Source of the DNA: Membranipora membranacea
Taxonomy: Eukaryota > Bryozoa > Gymnolaemata > Cheilostomatida > Membraniporidae
Direction of reading: 5' to 3'
Assembly (NCBI GenBank): GCA_914767715.1
Contig: OU612067.1
Location: 9,546,001-9,610,000 of the forward strand
DNA: 64,000 nucleotides
This document shows, one piece after another, positions 47,901-61,100 of this stretch. Under the pieces are notes generated by a model that was not told the origin of the DNA, did not search any database, and worked only from the letters and a program-made list of their open reading frames with translations. The first letter of the stretch is position 1, and the number at the start of each line of letters is the position of its first letter. The position numbers and the translations under genes were made by a program.

Positions 47901-48900
47901 AACTGTCAAGATTTTTTCAACAGATTATTTGGTCATATTTTTGTTATTTTAGCTACCATTGGAAGTACAATGTCACCTAAAGCGCAGATTTAATATAAAT
48001 TTGCTTCCAATGGTAGCTGATATAATAGGAATGGCTGAACAAATAGTCTGTTGAACGAATCTAGAAGTAGTATAAATGCAGCTTATATATATATAAATAT
48101 ATATATATTATCATAGATCAAATCTCCAGCAAATTCTCTGTGTCATAAGAGTTGTCTGTCTTATGGACAGGAGGGGAAAACTTCCCAATCAAGAGATGGA
48201 AACATTAATTTGAATCATCCCGCCTAGTCAGAGCCTTAACCTCCTACCCCCGCCCCATGTCCCACCCAGCATTAGATAAGATACTTAATGTACAACGAAA
48301 CCAGACTGCAATATGAGCATGGGGCCTTAGGTTACAAGTACTCTGCAGATTGGATATGATGAATGAGGAAGTCAATCTGCAACTATAACAAATCTGGTTT
48401 TATTGCCAGAATGTAAAAACTTGATATGAATTACACAAACAATCGACTCAAAAATATAGCTAAGTTTAGGTCTAGAGGCTGGCAACACTTATGCTGTCGA
48501 TATATTTTAGAGGCAGGAAATAATTAACATTTTGCAAAAAAACTTTGAGGTTATATCAGGTAGATGACCGGGACCCGCTAGTTTGACATTACTTTCCATT
48601 CCTCATTTTACGCTGTCAATTAATAAACAAAGCGTTTCTTTGTGCATAGGATGAAATGACAGACCATAAATGTTACACGCCAAAAGGTATTGCGGAATAA
48701 AAAAAACAAAACATTTATACATAGTAGCCCCAATTTGAGGAGACTGGAAAAATCAAGGGGAGCTTTATCCCTACGACCCTTTGCTGTACTTTGTTGTAGA
48801 TGTAGAATCATTTAGTTTAATCCAACCTATAATTCTTGATGTATCTAGACTTGATTGATAAGGGATATATGAATGGAAGATCAGACTAACCATTATCCGT
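45000..48900. other. Intergenic stretch between the 7TM and archease genes
   Basis: No coding exon was recognised on either strand. A minus-strand GTAAGT donor follows a short unremarkable segment near 45433-45480 and could mark a 5' UTR exon of the 7TM gene; this is a guess. Small hairpins occur, for example around ACTCCTTG...CAAGGAGT near 45328-45348. Confidence 0.35.
47914..48057. mobile_element. Foldback element of about 140 bp
   Basis: TTCAACAGATTATTTG and TAGCTACCATTGGAAG at the left pair with CTTCCAATGGTAGCT and CAAATAGTCTGTTGAA at the right. There is no coding frame and no clear target duplication. It is followed by a (TA)-rich run at about 48085-48112. Confidence 0.7.
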
Positions 48901-48912
48901 GAGCATCCCTGA

Positions 48913-51900
48913 TCAGATATCTATCACTACAAACACGTGAGCAAGTTCATCTGGAGACTCTGGACTCCCAGGCTCATGAGCCTGCATGTTACTGTATGTT
49001 ATAGCCTTCACTTCTGTACCTTGTGGATGTTTGGCAAGGTCAAATTCTTCGCCGAAACTACAACAAGTGATCAGACAAGCTTATACATCAGCTCTTTCAA
49101 GAGAAGACATATAAGAAGAAATTTCCATTTACCATAAATATGTAACATAAAATAACATATATATTACAATGTATATATGTATTATATATTTAGATTCAAT
49201 ATATATATTTTATATATATATCATAGATTTCTATGGTACAACGGCCTCTAGACAATGTCTAGGGAAGATGAGGGATCGCTGCGCAATAACATGGTCCCAC
49301 TTATTTATTTAACCGATAATATTGGTATAATAAACCTAGGCAGGACACTATATGGAGCATTGAGACATTTTATTTTGGGTGATGTAACAACATTGAATGT
49401 AGTAGCAAGGGGGCTATCATTCTTTTGCAGTTCACAATTCAACTTTTTGTTTTATGGTTTTAGCAGCTTGTCATGATCAATTCGATATACATTTTTATTT
49501 ACAAATTTTATATAAAAAAGTTACATCATATTGATCATGAAAACCATTTGCCTCACTTTGGCTGTATAAAGTGTCCTGTCTAGGTTTTTTACAAAGTATA
49601 CGGTATAATACGATCATTAATAGTCTCCCCTTGGCTGAGCTAAGGACATTCAAACTGAAAAAGCATGACTAAACAATAAAATCCTTTCATTGGTCCAAAG
49701 TCATGTCCTTGAGAGAAGTATTTCCGCTATCTGGAACTGGAAGTCCACCTAACACTAATACACTACCACAATGGAATTAAAACATCCGCTTTGTAAGCTC
49801 AAGGCCAACTTTCAAGGTCAAGGTAGCAACGGTCCGAAGATACTACTGTTGTGTAACTCGGTCAGTATGATGGTAATGTTGTGACATGTATTATCATAGC
49901 ACATATATGAATGCTGGGATAGACACAAGGGGTCATAGACCTTATATAACTAAATTACTATTAACAGGATGCAGGTTTACAGTCAAAACAAACCCGAACT
50001 TACGATAGACACGTCCATTGTGAGTGGTGGGGTTCTCATAATAATATTGACCATAGTTCTCAATGCCACAATTTACTACCATAAACATCGTGATGATAGA
50101 TCGCATGTTATTCTATGCTTTAAAATGTGTGTACAATTATATTTCCGCTAGCTCTACCATCAATAGACCAGCATGAAGATGTAAGTTGATGGAAACTTTC
50201 GAGTCCCAAGGTTTCAAGTTCATAACAGTGAAAATCTCTAAAGAAACGAAATATTTCAAACTTACCCTTTGGCTTTAATTGTGAAGTTTTCCAAGTCTAA
50301 TTCTTCAACAACAACACGCTGTAACAAAATGAAAATCATTTTAGTAGGTGATTGATTGGTGTTATTGGAAAAGCCAACTTAAATTTCTCTCAATAAACCA
50401 TTCCAAGAAAGATAGATGGTGATGGATGCTGGTTATATTGGTTATAAAAGTTTGTCATTTTATTTTGATGTCGAACTTTGCGCCAGTTTTGAGGGGATCA
50501 TTCATAAGTTTCATGTTCATGTTTTCTGCCCATGTTTTATGTTCGATTGGGATTTTGTAGCATTTAGAAACATAATACAACATTCTCCTGCATGTGATAA
50601 TGCCACAGTTCCCAATAAGAGCCCTCCAACTAATAACATTCATGTGGTCTGTCATCCTAACCTTCAATTTCAAAGAATACTGGTCATCATAACATGTGGT
50701 TAGGATAGAAAAGGTTCATACAACATAGACTGGGATATCTTAGACAGCCATGATACACATTTTTGAAAAATTGAAATCTTACCCGAGCAATAAAGAATGG
50801 CTCTGTAGAGAAGAGAAATAAACATTCATCTAAAAACTGATAGAGCAGCGATAAAATGTCTTCTCCTGTAAATATAAAACGGTAGGAAAGCATTATTGGC
50901 GAGACTAGTATGTGAGAAACCGATGAGAAGACGATGTGGTCATGATTTCAAAGTTAAAAATATTGACATAGCAAACAGTTTAAACTTTTCATCAGACAGA
51001 AAACTTGAGCAATTCACCAAGATCTTGTAAGTAGGACAAGGTTGGATATACGCTGGAGGTGAAAAAGATGTGCACTTTATCTGCGTCTGATCAAGGAGTT
51101 GTCTTTAACTCCTTGGTCTGGTGTAACTCCTACTCAACAACAATGAATTTTAATTCGAGTCAGCTTTGAACTTTTAACAACAATCAGTTTCGAATCAAAT
51201 CGAAAATCACCATTTCCATTTGCTAGTAGGTCTTACATGATTTCTAGAGAAATCGATCAAATTCATGAAATCAATTCGTATTACCTATAACCTATGCCCT
51301 AGTGATTTAACTTAAATTAATTCGAAAATTGTGATCCGCAAAAATTGGTCATAAAACACCTCTATTTGACCAATGATGGCCTGTTGAACAACTTCACATA
51401 GAATTTATGATTTTCCAAATTTGACATAAAACAGCTGGAAAAGCTTTACTCCTATAATCTTTGGTGTTGCACAAAGCTATCAAAATATTTTTGAATACAG
51501 GCAGGCTATACATCTTATCCCCGGTTGATTTTCACAGATATTCGTGGTAAACGTTCACATGGCAGCTATTAATAGATGTAGTTTGATGGGATAATGGCAC
51601 CAACGACGAAAAAGTATACGCTAGCTCTCCTTTTTAGTGAGTGCAATTAAGTCACAAGTATCAGTAATTAATGGTTAGGTTTTTCTTTAATTAATTTTTT
51701 ATTGGAAGTTTTCTGCGTTTATAAAAGTATGTTATATTCTATATTGAGTGTTGACTTATCCAAAGTTTTACTTTGATACTTAGCTCCTCTTTTCACATGG
51801 TCCCAATATGGCGTGTTCCCACAATGCAATTTTGAACAGGTAAAAAAAGGAAGATCTGTTAACATTGAACTGATCTCAAAAGGTTTCACTGACATCCAAA

Positions 51901-54900
51901 ATTGCATTGTGGGATACTCATCAATATGTACTATAAACCCAGCTGTTCACCCATGAAAAGCAAAATAGTAACATTATCCAGTATGTCACCTGCAATTATT
52001 ACTCAATGCTATGTCACTAGGCTTAGCTGGCAGTATCTTATGGTAGCGTTGACACAGCAAACATTACACTGTGATTTGTAATAACAGAGCGTTTGTTATC
52101 TCTCAGGAGGAAGTGGTGTATAATGGAGCTAATTTTGGTGCCAGCTCGGCTACCGAGATCACAGAGCACAGAACCTTGTTTTTGATTGATGAAGCGAGGA
52201 GTTCTCTCTACTCATATTTTTATGTCCTGATTATGCACCAAGCACCCTACACCTCTTTACTTGAGTTTGCAAGGCCTCGCAATTTGGAAACTGTTTGGTA
52301 ACTTTGAAAAAACTTTGACACAGCTAATTTATAAACAATAGTCAAATCCTTTCCAATACAAACTTTCCACTCTCAACAAATTTCACAAATCTAGTAGTTT
52401 AGATTGTGTGATTCATGAGATACAAAGCAAGCAAACAACATTTGAGTCATGTTCACCACAGAACATCAATTAACAATATATCTCACTCTCAAAGTGAGAA
52501 TTAATGATGATTTTATTCAATTATGCAATTTAATTCCATCATCCTCTACCATCTAGATTCTAGAGCTTAGTGAAAAAAATCATCATAAGGTGAAAGAATT
52601 TGTACAGGAAACTTTCAAAAATACTCTCCTGTGAATGACAGTAAACTCTGTTTTCTATCACACACAGCCGGAGGTAAGTGAAAACAAGTCAATGCTTACA
52701 ATAGCAGCAACTAGGATATTCACAACCCAATCAGTGAGGTCACAGGATGTGAGAAAAGGTTTTTGTAAATTTTAGCTCAAAATGTGACAATGAGCATTTC
52801 ATAAACGAGTTATTCTTAGTGCGTAAATTCATAGCATGCCTCATAAACTCAGACCATTTTGACTAGGATTCAAATCTCAATTCAGCCAATGGATTTTTAC
52901 TTATTATTCACACATGAAACACATTTATATTTCTAATTATACTAATAATTCAGTATCTAGTTGTGTCAATTTTTATATGAGCCAAGTCTTTTCGCCCTTT
53001 CATGATTCTAATAACAAAAATTTACACAAAATTAAATCTAGCAACCTAATTTAAAAGTTATTGAACTCATAGTGTTTAATTTAGGGAATTTTTATTTTAC
53101 GGGATACCGCAGTTATAGTCGTCGATGAGGATATAATAGTTTAGTCTAAGTAAATTTTATGTTGGTGAGAATGAAGAGCTTGAACTCCTATGAAATTTTA
53201 TGTCCTGGCCACAGGAAAATGCTGAAAGAAGAAATTTTAAACTTCTGACCCAACTATAATTACTCGCACTTGGATCTCTGCCTATTACAGCACAGTGCAG
53301 GAATGTGATTCGTGTACTCTTACTTACCCCCTATTTAACTATTATAAAGCCTAATGAGGCAAAAAATAATATTTTTCTAAGGTCGCATGCATTTTTTATG
53401 TTTACCATCCCGATGACTATTTATGATTGGCTACAATAATACAATGCTACAATCATACCTGATGCTTCTATTGTTAGATCTGTGAGCTCTTCGACATAAT
53501 CTATCTCGGTCATATAACCATACATGGCCATAGCACACTGAGCGAACGCCTCTCCCATATCATCTCCCCATGCATGTAATCTACGCGTAAATGAATTATT
53601 ATCAAAGTTCTCAATCACATCTTAATGACACAGTCAGCCTTGAATAGCCCATGCACAGCAAATTGCAGTCGTAGGCCATTGGTAAGGGGTTGTGGAAACT
53701 AGGAAACTTAATTTTTTTTAGTTCAAAATTTGAGCCGGATTGTACCAACAAAGGATTGTAATATGGTACAATCCTAGTAAAGTTTTGTAAATCAGAGGCA
53801 GATGTATTCCTGATTACCATTGCCAGAAAAATACATGTATATTGTGATGGAAATACTTAAAATAGCGCACTTGGCCAAACTCATTGATGTTTGTCTTCTA
53901 CATTGTCTGGACTCTGCTGGCTTTACTCAAAGCATGCCAAATTCTCAATAAATTAGTGGAACTTTGTGGAAGAGCTCTGCATTTTTGTATGCAAATATTT
54001 AGTTTGGGGGTTAGAACGGCTCCGATTGGGCACAATCTATTATCAGACATAGCTTTCTTGTTTGGTATTAGAATAAATAAACCCTATGGAGCTTTTCAAC
54101 CCATCAAATATGCTAACCTACTTCTAAGGGTCAGGGCAACATTCAAATACCTATTAGCGAGTAACAGTGTGATACCCGGCACTTTGTTTAAAATGATACT
54201 CAGTCAAATGAAAGTGAGAATGTAAAATTCCACTCAGATTAGTATGATCTAGGAAAATCACAGCGTTTCCTCCGTGTAATGTTCAGTCAATGATGTCACT
54301 AGCCATGATAAAGGCATGATCCGTGATGTCAGAGATGCCAGCAGTTCTTTACTGAACAAACATACACTTTGAACTTTGAACATTGAACGGACAATATAAT
54401 TCTCATGCAAGGCTGCCAGTAGCCTGTCTTGACAAGCTTTGTTGGTGGGAAGGGCTGGGTTCCCCTCTCCCAACCCCCACGAACAAAGCTTATCAACACA
54501 GGCTAGGCTGCCAGGTAAGTTGATATTTCCGCTCGTTCATCTATTCTTGGATTATACTCACTGCACATCAGCCGTGTGGTCCAAATCTGCAATAAAACCA
54601 TATTATCAAACATAACCGCAGGTATTTGTGAAAATCTCAGGATAAGAAAATTACAAAATCAACAAACTGTTCGCTACTCAGCACAGGATTGGAAATGCAA
54701 AATTTATGACTAGCTTACATTTACTCAACCATGTTACTTCATGTAAACTTTGACCTCAGCTAGCGAAAGTTGGGGCCAACATAGAGCCAACCTAAAACTA
54801 GAAAAACTTAACTGTTATCTTAATCTATTCCTCTAGTATAGAGGCAGTTAACTTTACCTTTTCTTAAGGCCCTTTTTTTGTACAACTAAGGGGCCTTGAA

Positions 54901-55226
54901 GATAGGGCTAAGTTAGCTGGGAGAGCTTCAGATCGAATCTGTCGTGTATGTGTCGTGTATGTGTCGTGTATGTGTCGTGTATGTGTCGTGTATGTGTCGT
55001 GTATGTGTCGTGTATGTGTCGTGTATGTGTCGTGTATGTGTCGTGTATGTCGCATTCAGTTTTATGGTACAAATGTAGCCTTATTATTCCATGATTGATG
55101 TCACAATTCCATACACATGAAGTTATTTGCCGCATTCCAATACACATAGAACAGTCCAGACTTACATTCATACTTGAATTCCTCAGTCTGTATTTCCTCG
55201 CCGTAATCAGTCTCATCATCCGCCAT
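48913..55226 (-). CDS. ZBTB8OS: Archease (tRNA-ligase cofactor), complete six-exon gene
   Basis: The exons 55226-55166, 54586-54562, 53580-53459, 50865-50783, 50318-50266 and 49057-48913 join in frame to 162 residues (human protein about 167). Archease promotes guanylylation and turnover of the RtcB RNA ligase, which acts in tRNA splicing and XBP1-type mRNA repair. Hallmarks read in order are LDHTADVQLHAWGD, AFAQCAMAMYGYM, LLYQFLDECLFLFSTE, FGEEFDLAKHPQGTEVKAIT and the C-terminal VFVVIDI. The Asp in DHTAD and the terminal VIDI belong to the metal-binding site known from the family. The N-terminus MADDETDYGEE is short and acidic, like that of other animals. The introns range from about 0.5 to 2.6 kb and contain foldback elements and a diverged repeat. 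No defects were seen. Confidence 0.95.
49140..49225. repeat. AT-rich simple repeat
   Basis: The segment is an interrupted TATATA tract in an archease intron, ending near 49222. Confidence 0.6.
51818..51913. mobile_element. Foldback element, CCCACAATGCA family, copy 1
   Basis: CCCACAATGCAATTTTG at the left pairs with CAAAATTGCATTGTGGG at the right, 96 bp apart end to end. It lies in the 2.6-kb archease intron. A related element occurs at 63748-63855. Confidence 0.75.
54420..54505. mobile_element. MITE, TAGCCTG family, intact copy with 9-bp target duplication
   Basis: The termini TAGCCTGTCTTGACAAGCTTTG and the inverse of CAAAGCTTATCAACACAGGCTA form a 30-bp-class hairpin of 86 bp. It is flanked by a perfect 9-bp direct repeat GGCTGCCAG (54411-54419 and 54506-54514). 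It lies in an archease intron about 50 bp from exon 2. Confidence 0.85.
54940..55049. repeat. 11-bp minisatellite, 10 copies
   Basis: TGTCGTGTATG is repeated ten times without a mismatch in archease intron 1. On the minus strand it reads open in all frames as a Thr/His/Ile/Asp-rich periodic peptide, which is an artefact of the 11-bp unit and not a coding region. Confidence 0.95.
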
Positions 55227-56815
55227 TTCTTCAGTTTAACTTCACTCCCTGTGTATTTTAGAATGGTTTATCAGTATTCTCTCTTCACTCCATTTCCTGA
55301 ACACTTACATTACAAAGAAAGAGACAACATCAGAGATCAGATGTTTATTTCACTGATTGTGTAGCAGCAGTAGAGCAGAGCAGAGATAAAAAAACATGCA
55401 CTACCCTGATATTTTGCCAGATTACCTGCCATGTTATAGTCCGACAATGTCACCGTCCTCATACCAAAAATTACATGGATGAGTAATTCTGATTACCAGA
55501 TATATTGTCCTCCTCGTAGCTTAGACACAACTCATGTCCACAGTGGTCTCCTGAACACTGTGGGCCCATGATCACAGTCAGCTCACATGTTACGTAATGA
55601 GTGAGCTGTTTGCATGTTCTGTCCATTCCTCATCACCCGCAGCGATAAAAAAGTTAACAAGAGAAAGGGGGCACCAGTAGGCCTACTACTTGACTGTTCT
55701 TACTACACTAAACTAACCTACTCTAGTCACTAGTCATACTCAATGCATAGATAGACTGTCTGCCCATTACTCACAACTAGGGGCCAGAGGAACTCCTTGT
55801 TCACAAGCCTTGAAGCAATTGGGATCCAGCCAGTTGAAAACTTTCACAATGACAGAAAGTCGAGCAACCAATGGATAACACTAATAGCAATGAACTAAAC
55901 TTTAGTTCCAGTCATTTATTGCTTAGTACTATGTTTGTATGTGATATTGTGTTCTGTCTGTTTATTCTCTCTTTTTTAAGTGCTTACTAGAATCCTTCAG
56001 GTTAGGTCATTCTTTTTGCCTTATTTGATGCTGCAGTCTATGTCTGGCCTGCTGCTGATGTGTGAGATTATATTATTAATTTTTTTTTTTCCTAATCTTT
56101 GCATTAAACTGTGTAACCATGCTTACATGTGAGTTGATACAGTGTGATAAACCTATATATTCAATAGGTAATGGTGACTCACATTCTGACAACATCTCTC
56201 CCCTCAAGTTACCCCCAATGGTCATAAAACTGGTTTCATTACAAAATAAATTACAGTTGTGAAATACCCTTTACCAGTGGTTCCTACATATCGTAGCAGC
56301 GGATGGATTGTGTATACCCACAAATGAGTGTAGCAAAAGTAGAGAGCTGAGCCTAGCATACACGCGCCCCAGCATGCAATCACATGAATCCAACATGTAT
56401 TCGGACAAGCACACTTTGCCTGCCATTGTACTCCTTTGTTCACCAAACAAATGGCCTTTTGTTACACAACTCTCATAGGTGCATTGGGGCATGTCTCCCT
56501 GACATCGGCCCCCAGGGCCTATCCAACATACTACAGCATAGGTGTACTTTATTTTGTAATGTAATATCCTATATGCCTTGAACTGGCTCCTAGGATTAAT
56601 TGGGAAGTAAGTAAGTACATTTATTACAGCTAGACGGCCATCTTGATCAACAAGGAAAGGATGTTATACAAATAAAATAAGTCATAAGTAAATACAACCA
56701 GCGGTGGTTGTGAATGTGATATTTCACTCCTAACTGTAACTACTACTGTTCTACCAAACATTCTTGATGATAATCATCTCCAAATTTCTCTGGTTTAGAC
56801 TGTCTATAGAATGGG
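55227..56815. other. No gene seen upstream of archease
   Basis: The stretch presumably contains the archease promoter and 5' UTR just after 55226. No TATA box could be fixed, and no exon or RNA gene was recognised further upstream. Confidence 0.35.
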
Positions 56816-56819
56816 AAAG

Positions 56820-57054
56820 TTTTTTTTTTTTTTTTTTTTTTTTTCTTATGAGTAATCGCCAACTTCAATTTTGAAGGTATTAGGCAATATGGCAAGCCAT
56901 CGTCCATTATTCTATTCCAGGTCGGCTAGGGTTAATGGCCCGCGACAGCCAAATCAGGTAGTACTAGACAAACAGTGGCACCCGGTGGGGCTCGAACTCA
57001 GGAACTAATGATCCTGAGTCCAACGCCTCTGACACTGAGCTATCCCTGATCCCT
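56820..57054 (-). mobile_element. tRNA-derived SINE, minus strand, with 25-base A tail
   Basis: Read on the minus strand, a tRNA-like head carries an A box TAGCTCAGTGT (57042-57032) and a B box GAGTTCGAGCC (56999-56989). It is followed by about 130 bp of tRNA-unrelated body and then 25 uninterrupted A residues (T on the plus strand, 56820-56844). The long unbroken tail points to a recent insertion. The head differs from that of the SINE at 34224, so these are two families. Confidence 0.85.
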
Positions 57055-57349
57055 TACTAGTTTATGAAGTGTATGTATGCTTAAGTTTCTGTGGAACAAG
57101 TAGCATCGAAGTACACCATAGTAGAGTGTGTCCAGTTTGTTGGTGAGTCGGTCCGAGGAGTCTCCTTGGTCAGTCCTTTGGTTCACACACTAGCTCTACT
57201 CTATCTGCCAAAAACATGCTCTGGAATTTCCCAATTATGAGATGATTTCCTATCCTCCCGAAGCAAAGCAGCAATGATCTGTTCAAATTCACTCACACGG
57301 TATCTTATTATGAATATTTAAAGACATCATTATAAGGCTTGCTTGAAAA

Positions 57350-57853
57350 GTGGGCGTGCCTTTAGAAAAGTTTTGGTTGTTAATGCCAAAACAAATCCTT
57401 GCAAAAAAAATGGTGATATATAAGAAAAAACTAGCATTTTTTGCCATCAAAGCACCTGCAGACAGTGTAACTAGCAACATCAATCACTCAACTTGTATAG
57501 GAGCTTGCATTCATGCTGGTAGATTGTGCAGTGAGCTCATACAAACTATCATTTGTTTTAACATTCAAGTTGCTGCTCTCCATACTTGTGACTATCTATC
57601 TACACAGCCACTAGAATTGGATGGTTATAAGTTGGTGAATCTTTATCTCTTCACCTTCAGCTGTGAATTTCCACACCACTCTATGCAGAATATATCCAGC
57701 TGTACTATCCTAGGTGGTTTCAGGTCATCAATGCCCATACTATTGGATTATAAGGGGGATTACTGTGGCCACCCAAGAGAGGTTATACACTGCTGCACCT
57801 CACCTCAGCTTATACTCATCACTGAACAATTTGATGGTGAATGCGGCTTCTAA
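57350..57853 (+). other. Unexplained 167-codon open frame
   Basis: An ATG-initiated frame of 167 codons runs uninterrupted in DNA that is otherwise stop-rich. The predicted protein has many cysteines and no recognisable domain, signal peptide or TM segment. It lies between the SINE and the TGF-beta receptor gene on the same strand. It could be a piece of a degenerate transposon, an unrecognised exon, or chance. Confidence 0.2.
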
Positions 57854-58138
57854 TGTGGTAGTAAAGTTGGAGCTAGAATAACGCTCTGCTGAAAGGAGTA
57901 GTTGAATAAGTAAGTATCAATATGATTAACTGGCACCATTGCTGTCACTTAGCATAGCCTACAAATTTCTGTCTTGACAATGCAGCAGAAAATCTCCTGG
58001 AAAAATCATCATATCATCAGTTTGGTAAAGATTCGGATAAAATGTTTGTATTATTGTATAAAAAATGGTAAAGACCCAATTCAGAAAGGTTAAGCTTAAT
58101 TGCACATTGCGCTTGTATTTTATTTACAGATTCTGCAT

Positions 58139-61100
58139 ATGATATACACAGCAATGTCTCGAATGGGCAGTGCAATGGTTCTGATTGTCGCGTTGATGAT
58201 AATAGCTATTAGTAAGTAAAATGTCTAAAGTTTTAACATGATCGAAAAAAACGATTGTTATAGTATTTGCCAATCAAGCCTAATCATTGAAGATTCGATC
58301 AGTTACGGAAATACGAGACTTTGTCATACCAACATTGCGAGGGTTGACTAATCCTGCATCGTCTATCATTGCGGTGATATAATGAGCTATTTATTCCTGA
58401 TATCAAAAATTATATATTGTGTCTCTCCTTAGGGACTCTCGCTAACCTACCTTTTTTATTTCAGTTGATTGTGCACCTGTTGAGATTAGATCTCCAGATC
58501 TCAACTTTACCAATGTAGCTGGAGATATTGCTAAAGTCCCAGCTGTTAATTCATCTTCAGCTGACGTCATTTCTCTTCCTCCTCCTCTTCTTCTTAATTC
58601 CTCTTCCTCTTCGGCCGATGATGACAACAGCAAACGACTGGGCTTCTACGGTGAGCAAATCATTTTCTATAAAATCTTCTTTTAGAAAAATATTTGAAGA
58701 ATTTTAGATTTAATTACTTAAATAATTTAGAATAATCGGCTTTACATTCAAGGCGATAAAGTGCATCAGAGTCTTCACTTGCAGAGGAAATGAACGTCAA
58801 AACAATTTTGAATTTCAGGCTTCCACTGATATCACAAATCTGCTTGCAAACAACCAACACCCTGCTGCAAAGAGACGAACCTCTGTGTGATTACATTGAT
58901 GTGAAATTTTAATAAATGATATCTTTCTACATAATTACGTGTTATTTTTCAGACCTGATGGTGAGAGATAAGTATGGAGAAGGTTTCAGTTTTAACCATT
59001 CATGCTGGACATATAATCGGACTATATGTTTCCACAACGCTGAGAAAAATAACAGGTCCTACAATGAGGAGCCCACATGTCATCCTGTTAAACAGGCATG
59101 TCGATTCAGCGAGGCTTACTGTAAGAATTTACAGTACATAGACACAGAATCACTGGAGGATAAATGGAAGGATGGGCTGGTAAGTTTGTCATATTTTTTT
59201 CCCATTTGATGGAGCCAACTCAAGACCGACTAGGAAGTATATACTCAAATGACCCCTGTGGTAGTTTCTTAGACAAAAAAGACTTCAATGTCTATGCCAT
59301 AGGTATACAATTGATTCATGATAGACACCGGCCAACGCTATGTAATATTTCAGCATTTTATCACAACTATCACAGTTATTAATAGCAATACAATCGATCA
59401 ATCAATCAAGTTGGAAAACAGAAACTACTTCAGGTATATAACCGAGACTCTATGCAGAAATACGTGATTTTTATCAATTTGTTTAGGTTTGGTCTGGTTG
59501 TGCGCCTCACAACTCCTATTTGGCTGAAGGTTATAATGAAGGCTACTGTAAATACACACGATATGGTAACCCAAATAAAACTATGAGTTGGGCATTTTGT
59601 ACTGGGAAAAACTGCAACTACTGGCCACAAGCAGTCGCTCACCCGGAAGACCCAGAGTCCTTAGCAGCTTACCGCCTGTTTTACAAGTACGAGGATAAGA
59701 AATGTGAGTACATGAGTCTACGTTTCTAGTTTTAAATATTATAATATAAAAAAAGAGTCGGAGTCTTCATTGAATGGTGGTCTGGGCACACTGCCCCTTA
59801 CCGTGTTCGGCCACCTGTGATTGGCCTGAAAGATTATGACAGTAACCAAGGTTACCTTGCCACCAAACATTCAGTAGGCATTGTATAAGATGTTTGTGGA
59901 ATATTCCATGTGGTCATGCCGCTATCAAAATGTTGCAACAGAGTGATACGATGTCGCTGTTAGCCAAACTCGATGTTTGCATTTTGCATGTTATGTATTT
60001 TTTCACTGCCTAATGTGAAACAATTATGATTATTGAACAAATAATCTGGCTGAAAGTTTCTGGCAAACAGATTAATTATTTTGGCGAGGTTAGTGGCGAT
60101 ACTGTCTTGCTTATCTTACTTGACCCGTGTGTGTATCTAACATAGCCTTAGCACTCAACATCTGGGCTTGCACTGACAGTCGCTGCTATATTTATTCAAT
60201 TTAGCCCAAATCATGTCAATAGTCCCTAGGGTTTCATCAGGCAAACTCTGCGATCAAAAGAAAACACTTTTAAGACAACAGCATTTCTTATGAAGGAAAA
60301 CTCGCAATATCCTTTGCATGTTGATATGCTTAGCTCGCATATGCCAAGAACGTCGTTCTTCTTTAAACATACTTCTGACCTTCGTAGTGGAGGCTGACCA
60401 TAGAACAAACGGAAGGATATTGTCATATACTCTGCATAGTTTTTTATGAAGATTAATTTGGGTTAGTCATTATAGTTATGGGTATTGAACTCTCAGATTA
60501 AAACCCATCAGACGGCTGAATATGATTCCAACAAGTGACATGAGTTGGAGAGAATGACAACTGAATGAATACCATGTCATATGGATTGGATTTATGTAAA
60601 GTTTAATATTGAATTCTGGATGTGATTGTTTTAAATCAAAGGTTTTACTGTTTTATGTTTCCTAATAATATATCTTACAGTGAGCTGTGCATTGCTGTTG
60701 ATCTTGATGTTTCCCCTTGAAGCCAGAGCCAACTGCCAACAAAAAACGACTGACTTATGAATCTAATCAAAACCAGTTGACTCCTTTTTACTAATCAAAA
60801 GGTTTAGGTGGCCAGGCACTCAAGAATGGATAAAAAGAATAGCGTGATTGTAGTAGTATGTCGTTGTCTTAAAATCCGTCTTTTTTATTTTTTCCAGCGA
60901 GGATTATTCCAGAAAAAGCTACGCCTATGAGACCCACACAGATCGGTACCACCACCACTCGTGGAAACTCTAATATTGGTACATTCACAGTCACATGGGT
61001 TGCTGTTGGGTGCATTATGGGTATTATTGCTCTCGTCATCATTGTCATCATGTCTTTGTGCTGGAAGTTCAGATGGTACACGATATGCTTCTCCAGGTAT

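Noticed and set aside
50416-50703. 95-codon plus-strand frame
   Set aside because: It lies in an archease intron and has no recognisable features or splice context.
53884-54225. 113-codon frame on the plus strand
   Set aside because: It has no recognisable domain or conserved pattern and lies within an archease intron on the opposite strand. It is probably chance.
54864-55219. Minus-strand frames with a His-Asp-Thr-Tyr-Thr periodic peptide
   Set aside because: It is the translation of an 11-bp minisatellite inside archease intron 1.
56985-57054. Possible minus-strand tRNA gene
   Set aside because: The same reasoning applies: a tRNA-like head is joined to an unrelated body and a long A tail.
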